Source: Pleomorphomonas koreensis DSM 23070
Lineage (GTDB): Bacteria; Pseudomonadota; Alphaproteobacteria; Rhizobiales; Pleomorphomonadaceae
Length of the DNA stretch: 64,000 nt
Assembly (NCBI RefSeq): GCF_000425185.1
Contig: NZ_AULH01000017.1
Coordinates: forward strand, 42,810 to 106,809
Direction of reading: 5' to 3'
Position 1 is the stretch's first letter, and the number at the start of each line of letters is the position of its first letter. A program made the translations under genes and the position numbers. Under the pieces are notes generated by a model. That model saw nothing but the letters and a program-made list of their open reading frames with translations, was not told where the DNA came from and made no database searches. This document shows positions 9,385-19,236 of the stretch, piece by piece.

Positions 9385-12189
9385 ATGTCACTGATCATCA
9401 ATAAGCCATGGGAATGTCCGGCTCAACACTGGGTTGAGGGCAAGGGCGGCAAGCTTGAGATCAAACCCGAGCGCCGCCCGGCGAGCTATGAGGTATTCGA
9501 CGCGCGCAACAACACCAAGCGAACCGAGGCGCTGGATCTGGTCAACACCATCCGCACCCGCGTCAACGCCTGGCGCGATGCGGGCTGGCCCGGCGTGACC
9601 ATCGTCACCCGCAAGCTGCTGGAACACTGGCACGACACGCAAGCCCGTCAGCACCCGTTCTACTTCTGCCAGCTTGAAGCGATCGAGACCCTGATATGGT
9701 GGGTTGAGGGAGCGGAAGCCTACCAACAGGGCATCGCAATCCCCGGCGATGGCGGCGCATGGGAGCGGCTCTGCAACAAGATGGCCACCGGCACCGGCAA
9801 GACAACGGTGATGGCGATGATCATCACTTGGCAGGTACTGAACGCGCTAACCTATCCGAAGCGGAACAAGGATTTCAGCCGCGCGGTGTTCGTCGTGGCG
9901 CCTGGCCTCACGGTAAAAGAACGTTTGCAGGTGCTGCTGCCTAGCGAGGGCAGCTACTACGACGAGTTCAACCTCTGCCCATCCGAGGCATTGCGCCGGA
10001 AGCTGAACCAGGCCGAAGTGCTGATCGAGAACTGGCACACACTGATGCCGCTGAAGGAGCAGGAACGCTCGGTCGTGAAGAAGGGTCGAGAGTCAGACGA
10101 GGCGTTCGCCCGACGCGTGCTGGGCAAACTCGCCGCCCACAAGGACATCATCGTCATCAATGACGAGGCGCACCACGCCTATCGCAAACCGCCCGAGGTG
10201 AAGATCAGCAAGAAGCTGGCTGCCGAACAGGGCATCGACCTTGACGAGGCGACCCGGTGGATCGAGGGGCTGGACCGCATCCACAATACGCGCCGCATCC
10301 AGCGCTGCTTCGACCTTTCCGCTACCCCCTTCGCGCCTACCGGCAAGAAAAGTACGGACACGGCACTTTTCGACTGGATCATCTCTGATTTCGGGCTCAA
10401 CGACGCTATTGAAGCCGGGCTGGTCAAGACGCCGCGCGTCGTGGTGCGGGACGATGCCTTGCCCGATGCAAGGACGCTGCGGTCAAAGCTCTATCACATC
10501 TACCGCGATCCATCGGTCTCCGAGGATTTGAACCGGGCGAAGGCCGAGCCGCACGAGGCGCTGCCGAAACTAGTGCAGGACGCCTACACGCTGCTCGGTG
10601 CCGACTGGCGGGAGACTCAGAAGAAGTGGCGAGAGGCCGGGCACCGTTCGCCCCCAGTAATGTTGACGGTCTGCAACCGCACGGAGACCGCAGCCCGTGT
10701 CGAAAATTATTTCAATAAGGGCGATGCGCACTGGCCGGAGCTGTACGCCCCAAACCGGACTTTGCGTGTCGACTCCAAGGTGCTGGAAAAGGCGGAAATC
10801 GGCGAAACTGCCACGCCTGATAAGGATTACGAGAACAGGCTGAAAGGCATCATCGAAGCCGCAAACTTGCCGGAAACGCGAAAACAGCAGCTACTGGGTA
10901 TGAAAAAGGAAGAGCTGCTGCGCGAGATCGTCGACAATGTCGGCAAGCGCGACGCGGCGGGCCAGGATCTGCAGAACGTCATCTCCGTCGCGATGTTGTC
11001 CGAAGGCTGGGACGCCAAGAATGTCACCCACATCATGGGTTTGCGTGCGTTCACTTCACAGCTTTTGTGCGAGCAGGTGGTGGGCCGCGGTCTCCGGAGA
11101 GTTTCTTACGATACGGATGAGAACGGACTGTTCCTGCCGGAGTATGTGAACGTTTTTGGCGTTCCGCTGTCCATCTCGGAAACCGGCGAAGGTGGCGATC
11201 CTCCTCCGCCTCCGAGACCGACCACCCAGATTGAGGTCATCCCGGATCGGGCACACCTCGAGATCAAGTGGCCGAACGTGCTGCGCGTCGAAACCGTGGT
11301 GAAGCCGCAGCTGACCATAGCGTGGGACAAGATACCTGCACTGGTGCTTGACCCAGCCTCAACGCCCATCAGCGCCGAACTGGCGCCTGCCTTGGGTGGC
11401 GCAACAGATATGGGTAATGTCACCGCGATCGATCTGGAACGCCTTCCAGACGGCTTCCGCCTGCAACGGCTTGTCTTTCAGGCTGCCCGCAAGGGGTTTG
11501 CCGAATTACGCCAGAGCTTTTCTGGAACCGAGGAATACCTCGCCGCACATTTGGTGCGCATTGTCGAGAGCTTTCTGAATTCCAAGCTTCTAGAGATACC
11601 GTCGCTATTCCACGCCGATCCTCTGCGTCGCCGGATCCTGATCGCGCTGAATATCGATCTCGTCGTTCAGCATGTCATGCGTCACGTGAGTGAGCAGAAC
11701 ACGGAACGCCTCACCCCTGTCTTTGATGAAGAAAATCCGATCGGTACCACCGGTCAGATGCGGACCTGGTATACGACCAAGCCCAGCTTCCCAGCGATCA
11801 AATCACACATCAGCCACCTCGTCGGCGACTCCTCGTGGGAGGGGCACGCCGCGAATGTGTTCGAGGGGCGGGATAACGTTGTCGCCTATGTGAAGAACGA
11901 TCATCTGGGCTTCCAGATTCAGTACATGTGGGCAGGGTCACGCCGCCGTTACGTGCCGGACTTCCTTGTCCGGCTGTCCGGCGGCAAGATGCTTGCCCTC
12001 GAGATCAAGGGAACCGATACCCCGCAGAACAAGGCCAAGCGCGACGCGCTGGATGAGTGGGTCAAGGCGATCAACAGCACCGGAGGATTCGGACAGTGGG
12101 CTTGGGATGTCGCGTTCAACCCAAGCGATGTGCAGGACATTGTCACCAGGCACACAAGCGCCACCGGAGCTGAACTGGTAGTTCAATAA
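9385..12189 (+). CDS. restriction subunit: SF2 helicase with PD-(D/E)XK nuclease
   Basis: A 934-aa protein resembling type III Res subunits and, from memory, the BPTD_3080 family of restriction endonucleases. Walker A is MATGTGKTTVMAM near residue 133, the DEAH box (INDEAHHAYR) near 259, and the helicase motif VI region (QVVGRGLRR) near 565. The C-terminal nuclease core YVPDFLVRL ... ALEIKG at about 856-876 is the PD-(D/E)XK pattern. It should translocate on DNA with ATP and cut unmodified DNA together with the upstream methyltransferase. Both key motifs are intact, so the enzyme looks active. The two genes are 5 bases apart and surely co-transcribed. Confidence 0.9.
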   Translation: MSLIINKPWECPAQHWVEGKGGKLEIKPERRPASYEVFDARNNTKRTEALDLVNTIRTRVNAWRDAGWPGVTIVTRKLLEHWHDTQARQHPFYFCQLEAIETLIWWVEGAEAYQQGIAIPGDGGAWERLCNKMATGTGKTTVMAMIITWQVLNALTYPKRNKDFSRAVFVVAPGLTVKERLQVLLPSEGSYYDEFNLCPSEALRRKLNQAEVLIENWHTLMPLKEQERSVVKKGRESDEAFARRVLGKLAAHKDIIVINDEAHHAYRKPPEVKISKKLAAEQGIDLDEATRWIEGLDRIHNTRRIQRCFDLSATPFAPTGKKSTDTALFDWIISDFGLNDAIEAGLVKTPRVVVRDDALPDARTLRSKLYHIYRDPSVSEDLNRAKAEPHEALPKLVQDAYTLLGADWRETQKKWREAGHRSPPVMLTVCNRTETAARVENYFNKGDAHWPELYAPNRTLRVDSKVLEKAEIGETATPDKDYENRLKGIIEAANLPETRKQQLLGMKKEELLREIVDNVGKRDAAGQDLQNVISVAMLSEGWDAKNVTHIMGLRAFTSQLLCEQVVGRGLRRVSYDTDENGLFLPEYVNVFGVPLSISETGEGGDPPPPPRPTTQIEVIPDRAHLEIKWPNVLRVETVVKPQLTIAWDKIPALVLDPASTPISAELAPALGGATDMGNVTAIDLERLPDGFRLQRLVFQAARKGFAELRQSFSGTEEYLAAHLVRIVESFLNSKLLEIPSLFHADPLRRRILIALNIDLVVQHVMRHVSEQNTERLTPVFDEENPIGTTGQMRTWYTTKPSFPAIKSHISHLVGDSSWEGHAANVFEGRDNVVAYVKNDHLGFQIQYMWAGSRRRYVPDFLVRLSGGKMLALEIKGTDTPQNKAKRDALDEWVKAINSTGGFGQWAWDVAFNPSDVQDIVTRHTSATGAELVVQ

Positions 12190-12568
12190 CGCCGCACTGT
12201 GTCGGTTAAACATATCTGGACTGATTTCTCCGATATCAATGTCAGCTGAAATGCGGGTGTTTTCGAACCAAGTATTTGCAGCTGTGCCGGGATCACCGAC
12301 ATAATTATTTGGATTTGAGGCTCGCTCGGTATGCGGTCGCCGTTCGGAAAGTACGACTAAGGCGACCGAAATCATCCAATGAAATCAATCGGTAGTGACT
12401 CCGTACCAAATTCCCGCAGTCAGGAGGTTTGGAGAATATCGGCCCAGAGAGAATGAATTCCGCGTTTTGGACAAACGGTACAGTCAACAGCGTCGGCTCC
12501 AAAATCCGCAATTCCGCGCCGTTTCGGACGCTAATATCGGCAACGGAGAATATTGGAGCAGGTATGAC
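12190..12568. other. non-coding junction between the RM system and tRNA-Ser
   Basis: There is no credible gene here. Base composition is more AT-rich than the flanks. An imperfect 12-base direct repeat (11 of 12 identical) lies at 12431-12442 and 12545-12556, reading GGAGAATATCGG and GGAGAATATTGG. The stretch lies against the tRNA 3' end, as expected of an island end or att-adjacent DNA. Confidence 0.4.
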
Positions 12569-12662
12569 TGGCGGAGCCGGAGGGATTCGAACCCTCGGTA
12601 CAGGTTTAAGCCCGTACGCCGGTTTAGCAAACCAGTGCCTTCAGCCTCTCGGCCACAGCTCC
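12569..12662 (-). tRNA. tRNA-Ser(GCU)
   Basis: On the minus strand the acceptor stem GGAGCTG pairs with CGGCTCC (one G-T pair). The anticodon loop reads CTGGTTTGCTAAACCGG with anticodon GCT, there is a long class II variable arm with a GTACGG/CCTGTAC stem, and the T arm holds GGTTCGAATCC. The 3' CCA is encoded at 12569-12571. The length is 94 nt with CCA. Its 3' end faces the RM island. Confidence 0.95.
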
Positions 12663-12842
12663 GTTGCGAGTTGTCTAGAGATTCTGCGGCACTGGGTCAA
12701 GAGCCGTGAGACAGGCTTTCGGAGATGTCGCGCGCGGAACGGTTGGGCGCCGGCACGGGGCCGAGAGAGAATCGTCGGTACGGACGCGAACGGCGGAAAT
12801 CGCTCGGATTTCCGCCGCGGGCCAGGGCGCTACACGCCCGTT

Positions 12843-13829
12843 TCACCAGCGCTGGTGGACGTGCGGCGCCACGAGGCGGTTGTAGATGTCGCGCGTCGCG
12901 GCCATGACGTCGGCGGAGATGGCCGGCAGGTCCGAGGCGGCGGCGTTGCCGCGCGCCTGCTCGGCGTTGCGGGCGCCGGGGATGACGACGCTGACCGCCT
13001 CGGACATCAGGATCCAGCGCAGGGCGAAGGCGGCCACACTCTGGCCGGCCGGCACCAGCTTGCGGATTTCCTCCACCGCCTGCAATCCCACCTCGAAGGG
13101 CACGCCGCCGAAGGTTTCGCCGACGTCGAAGGCTTCGCCGTGGCGGTTGAACAGGCGGTGGTCGTCGGACGCGAACTTCGTCTCCGCCGTGATCTTGCCC
13201 GACAACAGGCCCGAGGCGAGCGGCACGCGCACGATGATGCCGACGCCGCGCTTCCTGGCTTCCTCGAAGAACAGGTGCGCCGGCCGCTGGCGGAAGATGT
13301 TGTAGATGATCTGGATGGAGACGACGCCGGGGAACTCGATCGCCTTCAGCGCCTCCTCGACCTTCTCCACCGACACGCCGTAGTCCTTGATCTTGCCCTT
13401 GGCTTTGATCGCCTCGAGGCCGTCGAACAGGGCGGGATTGTAGAGCACCTCGGTCGGCGGGCAGTGGAGTTGCACGAGGTCGAGCGTGCCGACGTCGAGA
13501 TTCTTGAGGCTGCGGTCGATGAACGCCTCGATGTTTTCCGGCGTATAGCCGGCGGCGACGTGCGGATTGAGGCGGCGGCCGGCCTTGGTGGCGACGAAGG
13601 GCCGCTTGCCTTTCCATTCCTTCAGCACCGAGGCGATGATCCGCTCGGAGCGGCCGTCGCCGTAGACGTCGGCGGTGTCGATGAAGGTGACGCCGGCTTC
13701 GAGCGCCGCTTCGAGGGCGGCGCGGCCGTCGGCTTCCGTCACCTCGCCCCAGGCGCCGCCGATCTGCCAGGCGCCGAAGCCGATGTCCGATACCTCGACC
13801 GGCAGGCGACCGAATGGACGATAGTGCAT
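12843..13829 (-). CDS. aldo/keto reductase
   Basis: A 328-aa NAD(P)-dependent oxidoreductase of the aldo/keto reductase superfamily. FIDTADVYGDGRSE near residues 49-62 contains the catalytic Asp-Tyr pair, VATKAGRR supplies the Lys, and LVQLHCPP the active-site His. The C-terminal VIPGARNAEQARGNAAA forms the usual cofactor phosphate-binding segment. The start is backed by AGGGAGAAGAATC ahead of the ATG. It lies downstream of araA on the same strand but beyond a rho-independent terminator, so it may be transcribed on its own or by readthrough. In this context a sugar dehydrogenase or reductase role for arabinose or galactose is plausible; the substrate cannot be read from the sequence. Confidence 0.85.
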   Translation of the reverse strand: MHYRPFGRLPVEVSDIGFGAWQIGGAWGEVTEADGRAALEAALEAGVTFIDTADVYGDGRSERIIASVLKEWKGKRPFVATKAGRRLNPHVAAGYTPENIEAFIDRSLKNLDVGTLDLVQLHCPPTEVLYNPALFDGLEAIKAKGKIKDYGVSVEKVEEALKAIEFPGVVSIQIIYNIFRQRPAHLFFEEARKRGVGIIVRVPLASGLLSGKITAETKFASDDHRLFNRHGEAFDVGETFGGVPFEVGLQAVEEIRKLVPAGQSVAAFALRWILMSEAVSVVIPGARNAEQARGNAAASDLPAISADVMAATRDIYNRLVAPHVHQRW

Positions 13830-13969
13830 GATTCTTCTCCCTAGAAAATCAGCCGTGAGGCTTTGATGCGGTGGAAAGATTAATGCCGTTCGTCCGCGCC
13901 GGCGCAAATGGATTCTTGTGATGGCGGGCATCGCCGGCGGAGATGACCGGCCGTGCCGCCGGGGTCGCC

Positions 13970-13998
13970 AAAACAAAAGGGCCGGCTTTCGCCGGCCC
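13970..13998 (-). terminator. rho-independent terminator after araA
   Basis: GGGCCGGC and GCCGGCCC arms around a TTTC loop (13979-13998) are followed, in minus-strand sense, by TTTTGTTTT. It lies just past the araA stop and should end the araD-araA transcript ahead of the aldo/keto reductase. Confidence 0.8.
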
Positions 13999-14024
13999 AG
14001 TTCGCTCGCTTGGGAGGAGCGGGA

Positions 14025-15431
14025 TCAGACTTCGACGTACTGGATGCCGACGAGGTCGCAATAGGCCTTCCACTTGGCGCGGGTGTCGCCGAGGTGCAGG
14101 ACCTGATGGTGCGTGCCGCCGTTCTTCAGCCAGCCGTTGAGGCATTCCTTCACGCCGGTGTCCGGCTTGAAGAAGAAGTAGGGCATCTCGACGGTGGGCA
14201 GCTCCTCGGTGTCGAGGATTTCGCCCTGCGACACGACGAGGCGATACTTGTCGGCGCCGAGCGAGACGAGGCTGACCAGCGTTGCCGGGCCAGGCTCGCC
14301 CTGGAACAGCACGGTCGGCGGGTTGTCGAGGCCGCCGATGCCGAGGAAGCGGTCGATCAGCTTGGGCTTCTTGTCCTTGCGGGCGATCTTCCAGTTGCCT
14401 TCGCCCATGTGGCTCTGAAGCGCGGCGTCCAGCTCGAAGTCCATCGCGTACATTTCGGTGAACTGCGGGTCGGCCTGCAACGCGCGGGCGGCGACCATCA
14501 GCGAGGCGCAGTTGGTGTCGCCCTCGGCGGCGTAGCCGTAGCCGTCGGCCATCAGGTTGGAGGCGGCCATCATGTGGGTCTGCTTGAAGCGACCGTCGAG
14601 GCCGATCTCGTTGAAGTAGAGCGAGAAGGCGTCGTAGCCGCCGGCTTCCAGCACCTTGGTGATGGCGACCTGGATCTTGGCGGCCTCGTTGAGCTGCGGC
14701 TCGGTCAGCTTGGGATCGAGGTCGAAGTTGGCCTTGCAATAGGAGATGACGGCCTGGATGTCCTGGGTGTTGACCTTGTCCATCTCGGCGGCCACCGAGC
14801 CCATGCCGATGTGGTCGACCTGCGGGCCGATGACGCGCATGAAGGTGTGCGGGTCGGTCAGGATGTCGCCCATGCCGGGCATGCGGCCGAACACGGCGAC
14901 CTTGGTCTTCTTCATCACCGCCACGGCGTGGGAGGCGGCGGCGAACACCTCGAAGGCGGCGACGAAGGCGTCGTCCTTCCAGTCGCCCGACCAGACCGAG
15001 AACTGCTTGCCGAGGTGGATCAGCGAGTTGGCGGTGTCCTGCGCGCCGTGGACGCCCTGATTGTAGGTCAGGTCATCCATGTTCCACGCCTTGGTGACGC
15101 GCGGCTCCGGCTGGATGTTGGCCAGGAACAGCGGCGCCGACACGTCGCGGAAGGCGTTGACGAGGCGGAGGCCCGGCCCGTAGGTCAGGTTGACGATCAT
15201 GATGCCGTCGACCGCTTCACGGGCGAAGATGGCCAGAACTTCCTCGATGTCCTCGCGGCAGCGGGCGGCCTTGGGGAAGAGCACGTCGGCGACGCCGGCC
15301 AGACGGGCGGACACCTCGCGGGCATAGCCCTCCTGCCGCTTGGTGATGTTCGGCAGCGTGTTGTCGTAGAGTTCCTGCATGATGCCGAGGAAACCGATCT
15401 TCGGCTTCCGCGTGATATCCTTGAGCGACAT
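14025..15431 (-). CDS. araA: L-arabinose isomerase family protein
   Basis: A 468-aa protein of the L-fucose/L-arabinose isomerase fold. The C-terminal half holds family active-site motifs: MADGYGYAAEGD at about 300-312 and SHMGEGNWKIA near 345, comparable to the glutamate/histidine metal-binding regions of AraA. HHQVLHLGD comes near the end. It should interconvert L-arabinose and L-ribulose with a divalent metal in the cytoplasm. The N-terminal part (KIGFLGIMQELYDNTLPNIT) differs clearly from E. coli AraA, so this is a divergent branch. It lies 66 bases downstream of araD and is followed by a terminator. The araD neighbour favours arabinose over fucose. No ribulokinase gene is near. Confidence 0.8.
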   Translation of the reverse strand: MSLKDITRKPKIGFLGIMQELYDNTLPNITKRQEGYAREVSARLAGVADVLFPKAARCREDIEEVLAIFAREAVDGIMIVNLTYGPGLRLVNAFRDVSAPLFLANIQPEPRVTKAWNMDDLTYNQGVHGAQDTANSLIHLGKQFSVWSGDWKDDAFVAAFEVFAAASHAVAVMKKTKVAVFGRMPGMGDILTDPHTFMRVIGPQVDHIGMGSVAAEMDKVNTQDIQAVISYCKANFDLDPKLTEPQLNEAAKIQVAITKVLEAGGYDAFSLYFNEIGLDGRFKQTHMMAASNLMADGYGYAAEGDTNCASLMVAARALQADPQFTEMYAMDFELDAALQSHMGEGNWKIARKDKKPKLIDRFLGIGGLDNPPTVLFQGEPGPATLVSLVSLGADKYRLVVSQGEILDTEELPTVEMPYFFFKPDTGVKECLNGWLKNGGTHHQVLHLGDTRAKWKAYCDLVGIQYVEV

Positions 15432-15497
15432 TTCCTTGCCTCCTGGAAAAATTGTTGTCCTTGCTGCTTTCCTGCGCCTGAAGCCCGGGGAGGGGCG

Positions 15498-16199
15498 TCA
15501 GGCCTTCTTCTGGCCGTACCACGCACCGGGGCCGTGCTTGCGCTGGTAGTGGTATTCGGAGACGTATTCCTCGACCGGGGCGGCGCCCGGCGCCAGCATC
15601 ACCGTGGTGGTGGCGATGCGGGCGATCTCCTCGAGGAACACGGCGTTGAGCACCGAGTCGGGAGCGTTCTTGCCCCAGGTGAACGGACCGTGGCCGGCCA
15701 CCAGCACCATCGGCCTCGAGAGCGGGTCATCGTTGCCGAGGCGGCGGACGATGGCCTCGCCGGTGTTGCCCTCGTAGTCCGCCGTCACTTCCTCGGCGGT
15801 GAGCGGCGCGGTCAGCGGCACGGCGCCGTGGCAGTAGTCGGCGTGGGTGGTGCCGAAGCAGGGGATTTCCTTGCGCGCCTGCGCCCAGGCCACGGCATAG
15901 GCCGAGTGCGTGTGGGTGACGCCGCCGATGGTCGGGAAGGCGCGGTAGAGCACCAGATGCGTCTTGGTGTCGGTCGACGGATTGAGGTCGCCCTCGATCA
16001 CCTTGCCGTCGGCGAGGTTGACCACCACCAGCTTGTCCGGCGTCAGCTTGTCATAGGAGACGCCCGACGGCTTGATGACGATATAGCCCTTCTCGCGGTC
16101 GATGCCGGACACGTTGCCCCAGGTGTGGACGACGATCTTGCGGCGATCGAGTTCGAGATTGGCCTCGCAGACCTGTTCGCGGAGTTCCTTGAGTTTCAT
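15498..16199 (-). CDS. araD: L-ribulose-5-phosphate 4-epimerase
   Basis: A 233-aa class II aldolase-type epimerase, the same length as E. coli AraD (231 aa), and matching it along its whole span: VHTWGNVSGIDREKG, VIKPSGVSYDKLTPD, the zinc-binding THTHSAYAVAWAQA, GTTHADYCHG, and GHGPFTWGKN with the third zinc histidine. It converts L-ribulose 5-phosphate to D-xylulose 5-phosphate, feeding the pentose phosphate pathway. The start MKLKELREQV is chosen from the alignment; an upstream in-frame ATG adds only 11 residues. It is the first gene of the leftward araD-araA unit and is divergent from the AraC-type regulator 571 bases away, the likely controller. Confidence 0.93.
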   Translation of the reverse strand: MKLKELREQVCEANLELDRRKIVVHTWGNVSGIDREKGYIVIKPSGVSYDKLTPDKLVVVNLADGKVIEGDLNPSTDTKTHLVLYRAFPTIGGVTHTHSAYAVAWAQARKEIPCFGTTHADYCHGAVPLTAPLTAEEVTADYEGNTGEAIVRRLGNDDPLSRPMVLVAGHGPFTWGKNAPDSVLNAVFLEEIARIATTTVMLAPGAAPVEEYVSEYHYQRKHGPGAWYGQKKA

Positions 16200-16770
16200 G
16201 GGATGACTGCCTTCAGCATGAATTCGGTGCACCGGCCGCGCGTCGCGACGCGGCCGGCAGCGCTAGATACCTCAACGAGGAGCGTCCGTCTCGGCATATG
16301 CACCGGACCGCGGGCGGCGTCCGTGCATCCGATGGGGGAGGGCGGTCACCCGCGCAACGGGCTTGCAGCCGGCGAGCGGGCCGGCCTTGCCGCCGCCGAA
16401 ATCGGTATCAGGACCGATCGCATGCTTGTCGCAGTTGGTCACCAACCCCTCCCAGGGAACGCTTTCTTCTTTGGCTTCTCCGGCCGCCGCGTCGCTGTCG
16501 TCCGGCCGCCTGCTTTGGTCGGCTTTCGATCCTATCGCCTCGTTCCGGTTCGGAAAACACGGGTCCGTTGCGAGAGACCGCTGAGAAGGACGCCACGTGG
16601 TTTCACTTAGACGTTAACCGCGATGCGGACGAATTTCACCCTCCCGGCGAAAGGTCCAGCGTCATCCTCCTTGTCGGCGATCGAATCCAAGTCGCTGTTA
16701 TTGCTCATTTTGATCAGGGGGATTATAGTGCGTTCCATCCACTCCCCAAAGGGCTAATCCAGCTTTTTAC
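16200..16770. promoter_or_regulatory. divergent control region between araD and the AraC-type regulator
   Basis: This stretch of 571 bases has no credible gene. For the regulator, TTGCTC at 16701-16706 and TATAGT at 16724-16729 are separated by 17 bases, a reasonable sigma-70 promoter. An imperfect inverted repeat (ATGCACCGGAC ... GTCCGTGCAT, one base bulged) lies near 16297-16327 on the araD side and may be an operator. These are seen patterns; binding by the AraC-type protein is inferred. Confidence 0.45.
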
Positions 16771-17727
16771 ATGGACGATACTGCCGCCCCTCTTTCCGCT
16801 CCGGCCCAGGTCGAAAGCGTCATTCGCCGTTTGTCGCTGTTGCAGGCCGACGGGGAGACGACGGCTGATCCCTTTGTCGCGCCCCTGTTCCCCGGTTTCC
16901 ACTTCGACACGCGCCTTGTCGCCGGCATCACGCCGATCGAACGCGGCGGTCCGCTCGACTTCCGCATCGAGCGGCCAGACGGAATGCGCGGCTGGATCAT
17001 CAACCTGACGGTCAAGGGCAGCGGCGAGGTCTTCGACGGCGAGAACCGCTTCACGGTGGAGCCGGGTGATCTTGTGCTGTTCCCGCCGGGGGCTATCCAC
17101 GACTACGGGCGCGCACCGGGAGCCTCCGAATGGTGGCACCGCTGGATCTACTTCCAGCCGCGCGCCTTCTGGAGCGGCTGGCTGTCCTGGCGCGGGGTGC
17201 ATGGGTCCTTTTTCGTGCAGCGGGTCGAGGACAAGATGCTTCTCTCGACCCTCGAGGCGCTGTTCGGCGAGGTGGCCAGCTGGTCGGCCAACACCGATCT
17301 CCTTTCCATGGAACTGGCGATGAACCTCCTTGAGCGGGTCATCCTGCTCTGTGCCAAGAACGATCGCGCCACCGCCCCGCCGGGGCACTTCGACCAGCGC
17401 CTGCTGATGGCCTGCAAGTTCGTCACCGACAACCTGCACCGGCCGCTTTCCGTGGCGGAAATCGCCCAGGCGGTTTGCTTGTCGCCGTCGCGGCTCGCCC
17501 ACCTCTTCACCCAGACGCTCGGCCGCTCGATCTTGAAATGGCGCGAGGAGCAGGTGATCCAGTTCGCCTGCCATCTGCTCCTGGTGACGCCGAGCCCGGT
17601 GAAGCAGATCGCCGCCCAGGTCGGCTACGAGGATCCGCTCTACTTCAGCCGCGTCTTCCGCCGCTACACCGGCTGCAGCCCGAAGGCTTTCCGCGCCGAG
17701 CACGGCCGGACGCAGGGGATGCCGTAG
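16771..17727 (+). CDS. AraC-family transcriptional regulator
   Basis: A 318-aa protein with an N-terminal cupin-like sugar-sensing domain (about 30-160; FTVEPGDLVLFPPGAIHDYG is the barrel signature). The C-terminal AraC double helix-turn-helix is at about 210-310 (LSVAEIAQAVCLSPSRLAHL, then VKQIAAQVGYEDPLYFSRVF and the closing YTGCSPKAFR). It probably activates or represses the sugar genes on either side in response to arabinose or a related sugar. It is divergent from araD-araA and co-directional with galK-galT, so it may control both. A promoter-like pair stands about 45 bases upstream. Confidence 0.9.
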   Translation: MDDTAAPLSAPAQVESVIRRLSLLQADGETTADPFVAPLFPGFHFDTRLVAGITPIERGGPLDFRIERPDGMRGWIINLTVKGSGEVFDGENRFTVEPGDLVLFPPGAIHDYGRAPGASEWWHRWIYFQPRAFWSGWLSWRGVHGSFFVQRVEDKMLLSTLEALFGEVASWSANTDLLSMELAMNLLERVILLCAKNDRATAPPGHFDQRLLMACKFVTDNLHRPLSVAEIAQAVCLSPSRLAHLFTQTLGRSILKWREEQVIQFACHLLLVTPSPVKQIAAQVGYEDPLYFSRVFRRYTGCSPKAFRAEHGRTQGMP

Positions 17728-17966
17728 ACAACTTCCGGTAAACCTGGCGGATCGTCTTGTGCCGCGGAGCAGCAGGCGGAACGCCGCCGTCATACGCAAA
17801 GGCGCGCAAGCAGGGCGCGCTTGCCGGGCTGTTTTATGCTGTCTATAAGGGGATGGTGCGCCCGGCGGCAGGAGGCCGGGTTGGCGCGTTTCCATCAGCG
17901 GACAGATCCAAGCCGGCAGCCGTTCGCGAGGGGCCGGACATTACCCCCAGGGGGCGGAAGGCCAGC

Positions 17967-19124
17967 ATGTTCAGCGTCGACGAGCTCAAGGCGAAATTCA
18001 GGGAACTCTACGGGCGCGAGCCGTTTCTGGTCAGGGCGCCGGGCCGCGTCAACCTGATCGGCGAGCACACCGATTACAACGACGGCTTCATCATGCCGGC
18101 GGCGCTGGAATACGAGACGCGCGCCGCCGTGGCGCCGCGTACCGACAGAATCCTGCGCGTCCATTCGGCCAAGATCGGCGAGACGGCCGAGTTCGATCTG
18201 GACGATCCTGCTCCCCAGCCCAGGCGCGACTGGACAGATTATGTGTTCGGCGTGGCCGTAGCGCTCGCCGGAGCCGGCAAACGACTCACCGGGGCCGACA
18301 TTCTGGTCGCCTCCTCGGTGCCGGTCGGCTCGGGTCTGTCGTCGTCGGCGGCGCTGGAAGTGTCGATCGGTTACGGTCTGCTCGCCGCCGCCGGCCTTCC
18401 CATCGATCTCGTCGAGTTGGCCAAGCTCTGCCAGAAGGCCGAGAACGAGTTCGTCGGCATGCGCTGCGGCATCATGGACCAGTTCATTTCCTGCAACGGC
18501 CAGCACGACCACGCGCTGATGATCGACTGCCGCAGCCTCGACAAGCGACCGGTGCCGATCGATCCGCGCGCGCGGCTGGTCATCGCCAATTCGATGGTCC
18601 ATCACGAGCTGGCCTCGGGCGAGTACAACAAGCGCCGCGCCTCCTGCGAGGAGGCCGTGCGGCTGCTCGCGCCGGTGCTCGGGCCGATCAGGGCGCTGCG
18701 CGACGTGACGCCGGCCGCTCTCGAAGCCAACAAGGCGCTGCTTTCCGACGTCACCTACCGCCGCGCCCGCCACATCGTCAGCGAGAACGAGCGGGTGCTG
18801 GAGGCGGCCGACGCGCTGGCCGGCGGCGATCTCGCCCGCTGTGGCGCGCTGATGAACGCCTCGCACGCCTCGATGCGCGATGACTACGAGATTTCCTGCG
18901 AGGAGGTCGACGTGCTGGTCGACATCGCCCAGAAGCTGCCGGGCGTGTTCGGCTCGCGCATGACCGGCGGCGGCTTTGGCGGCTGCACGGTCAGCCTGGT
19001 CGAGGCCGGCGCGGCCGACGCCTTCATGGAAGCTGTCAGGGTCGCCTACGAGACGGCCACCGGCCTGAAATCGACTATCTTCGCCTGCTCGCCGCAGCAG
19101 GGCGTCGGGCCGCTCGAAGGCTGA
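17967..19124 (+). CDS. galK: galactokinase
   Basis: A 385-aa GHMP kinase. The galactokinase signature [15 protein letters not shown] is near residues 30-44, the ATP-binding loop [14 protein letters not shown] near 117-130, and the C-terminal motif [14 protein letters not shown] near 330. It phosphorylates alpha-D-galactose at C1, the first Leloir step. The ATG at 17967 is chosen because the galactokinase fold begins there and a purine-rich GGGGGCGGAAGG precedes it; earlier in-frame ATGs give a non-conserved tail. galT follows 112 bases later. Confidence 0.95.
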   Translation: MFSVDELKAKFRELYGREPFLVRAPGRVNLIGEHTDYNDGFIMPAALEYETRAAVAPRTDRILRVHSAKIGETAEFDLDDPAPQPRRDWTDYVFGVAVALAGAGKRLTGADILVASSVPVGSGLSSSAALEVSIGYGLLAAAGLPIDLVELAKLCQKAENEFVGMRCGIMDQFISCNGQHDHALMIDCRSLDKRPVPIDPRARLVIANSMVHHELASGEYNKRRASCEEAVRLLAPVLGPIRALRDVTPAALEANKALLSDVTYRRARHIVSENERVLEAADALAGGDLARCGALMNASHASMRDDYEISCEEVDVLVDIAQKLPGVFGSRMTGGGFGGCTVSLVEAGAADAFMEAVRVAYETATGLKSTIFACSPQQGVGPLEG

Positions 19125-19236
19125 TCGACCGGCGGAACGGCCGCGCGCTGCCGCCGCTCCGCCTCTTGTTTTCCGGGACGCAGGGCGTTCCGGCCGGTCG
19201 CCGCGCGGCCGGCCAACCGGCCAGGACGGAGCAATC

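Noticed and set aside
13953..16610. 885-codon open frame on the plus strand over araA and araD
   Set aside because: It is antisense to two well-supported enzymes; GC-rich codons leave the opposite strand without stops. No recognisable domain and repetitive His/Gly/Val/Asp composition.
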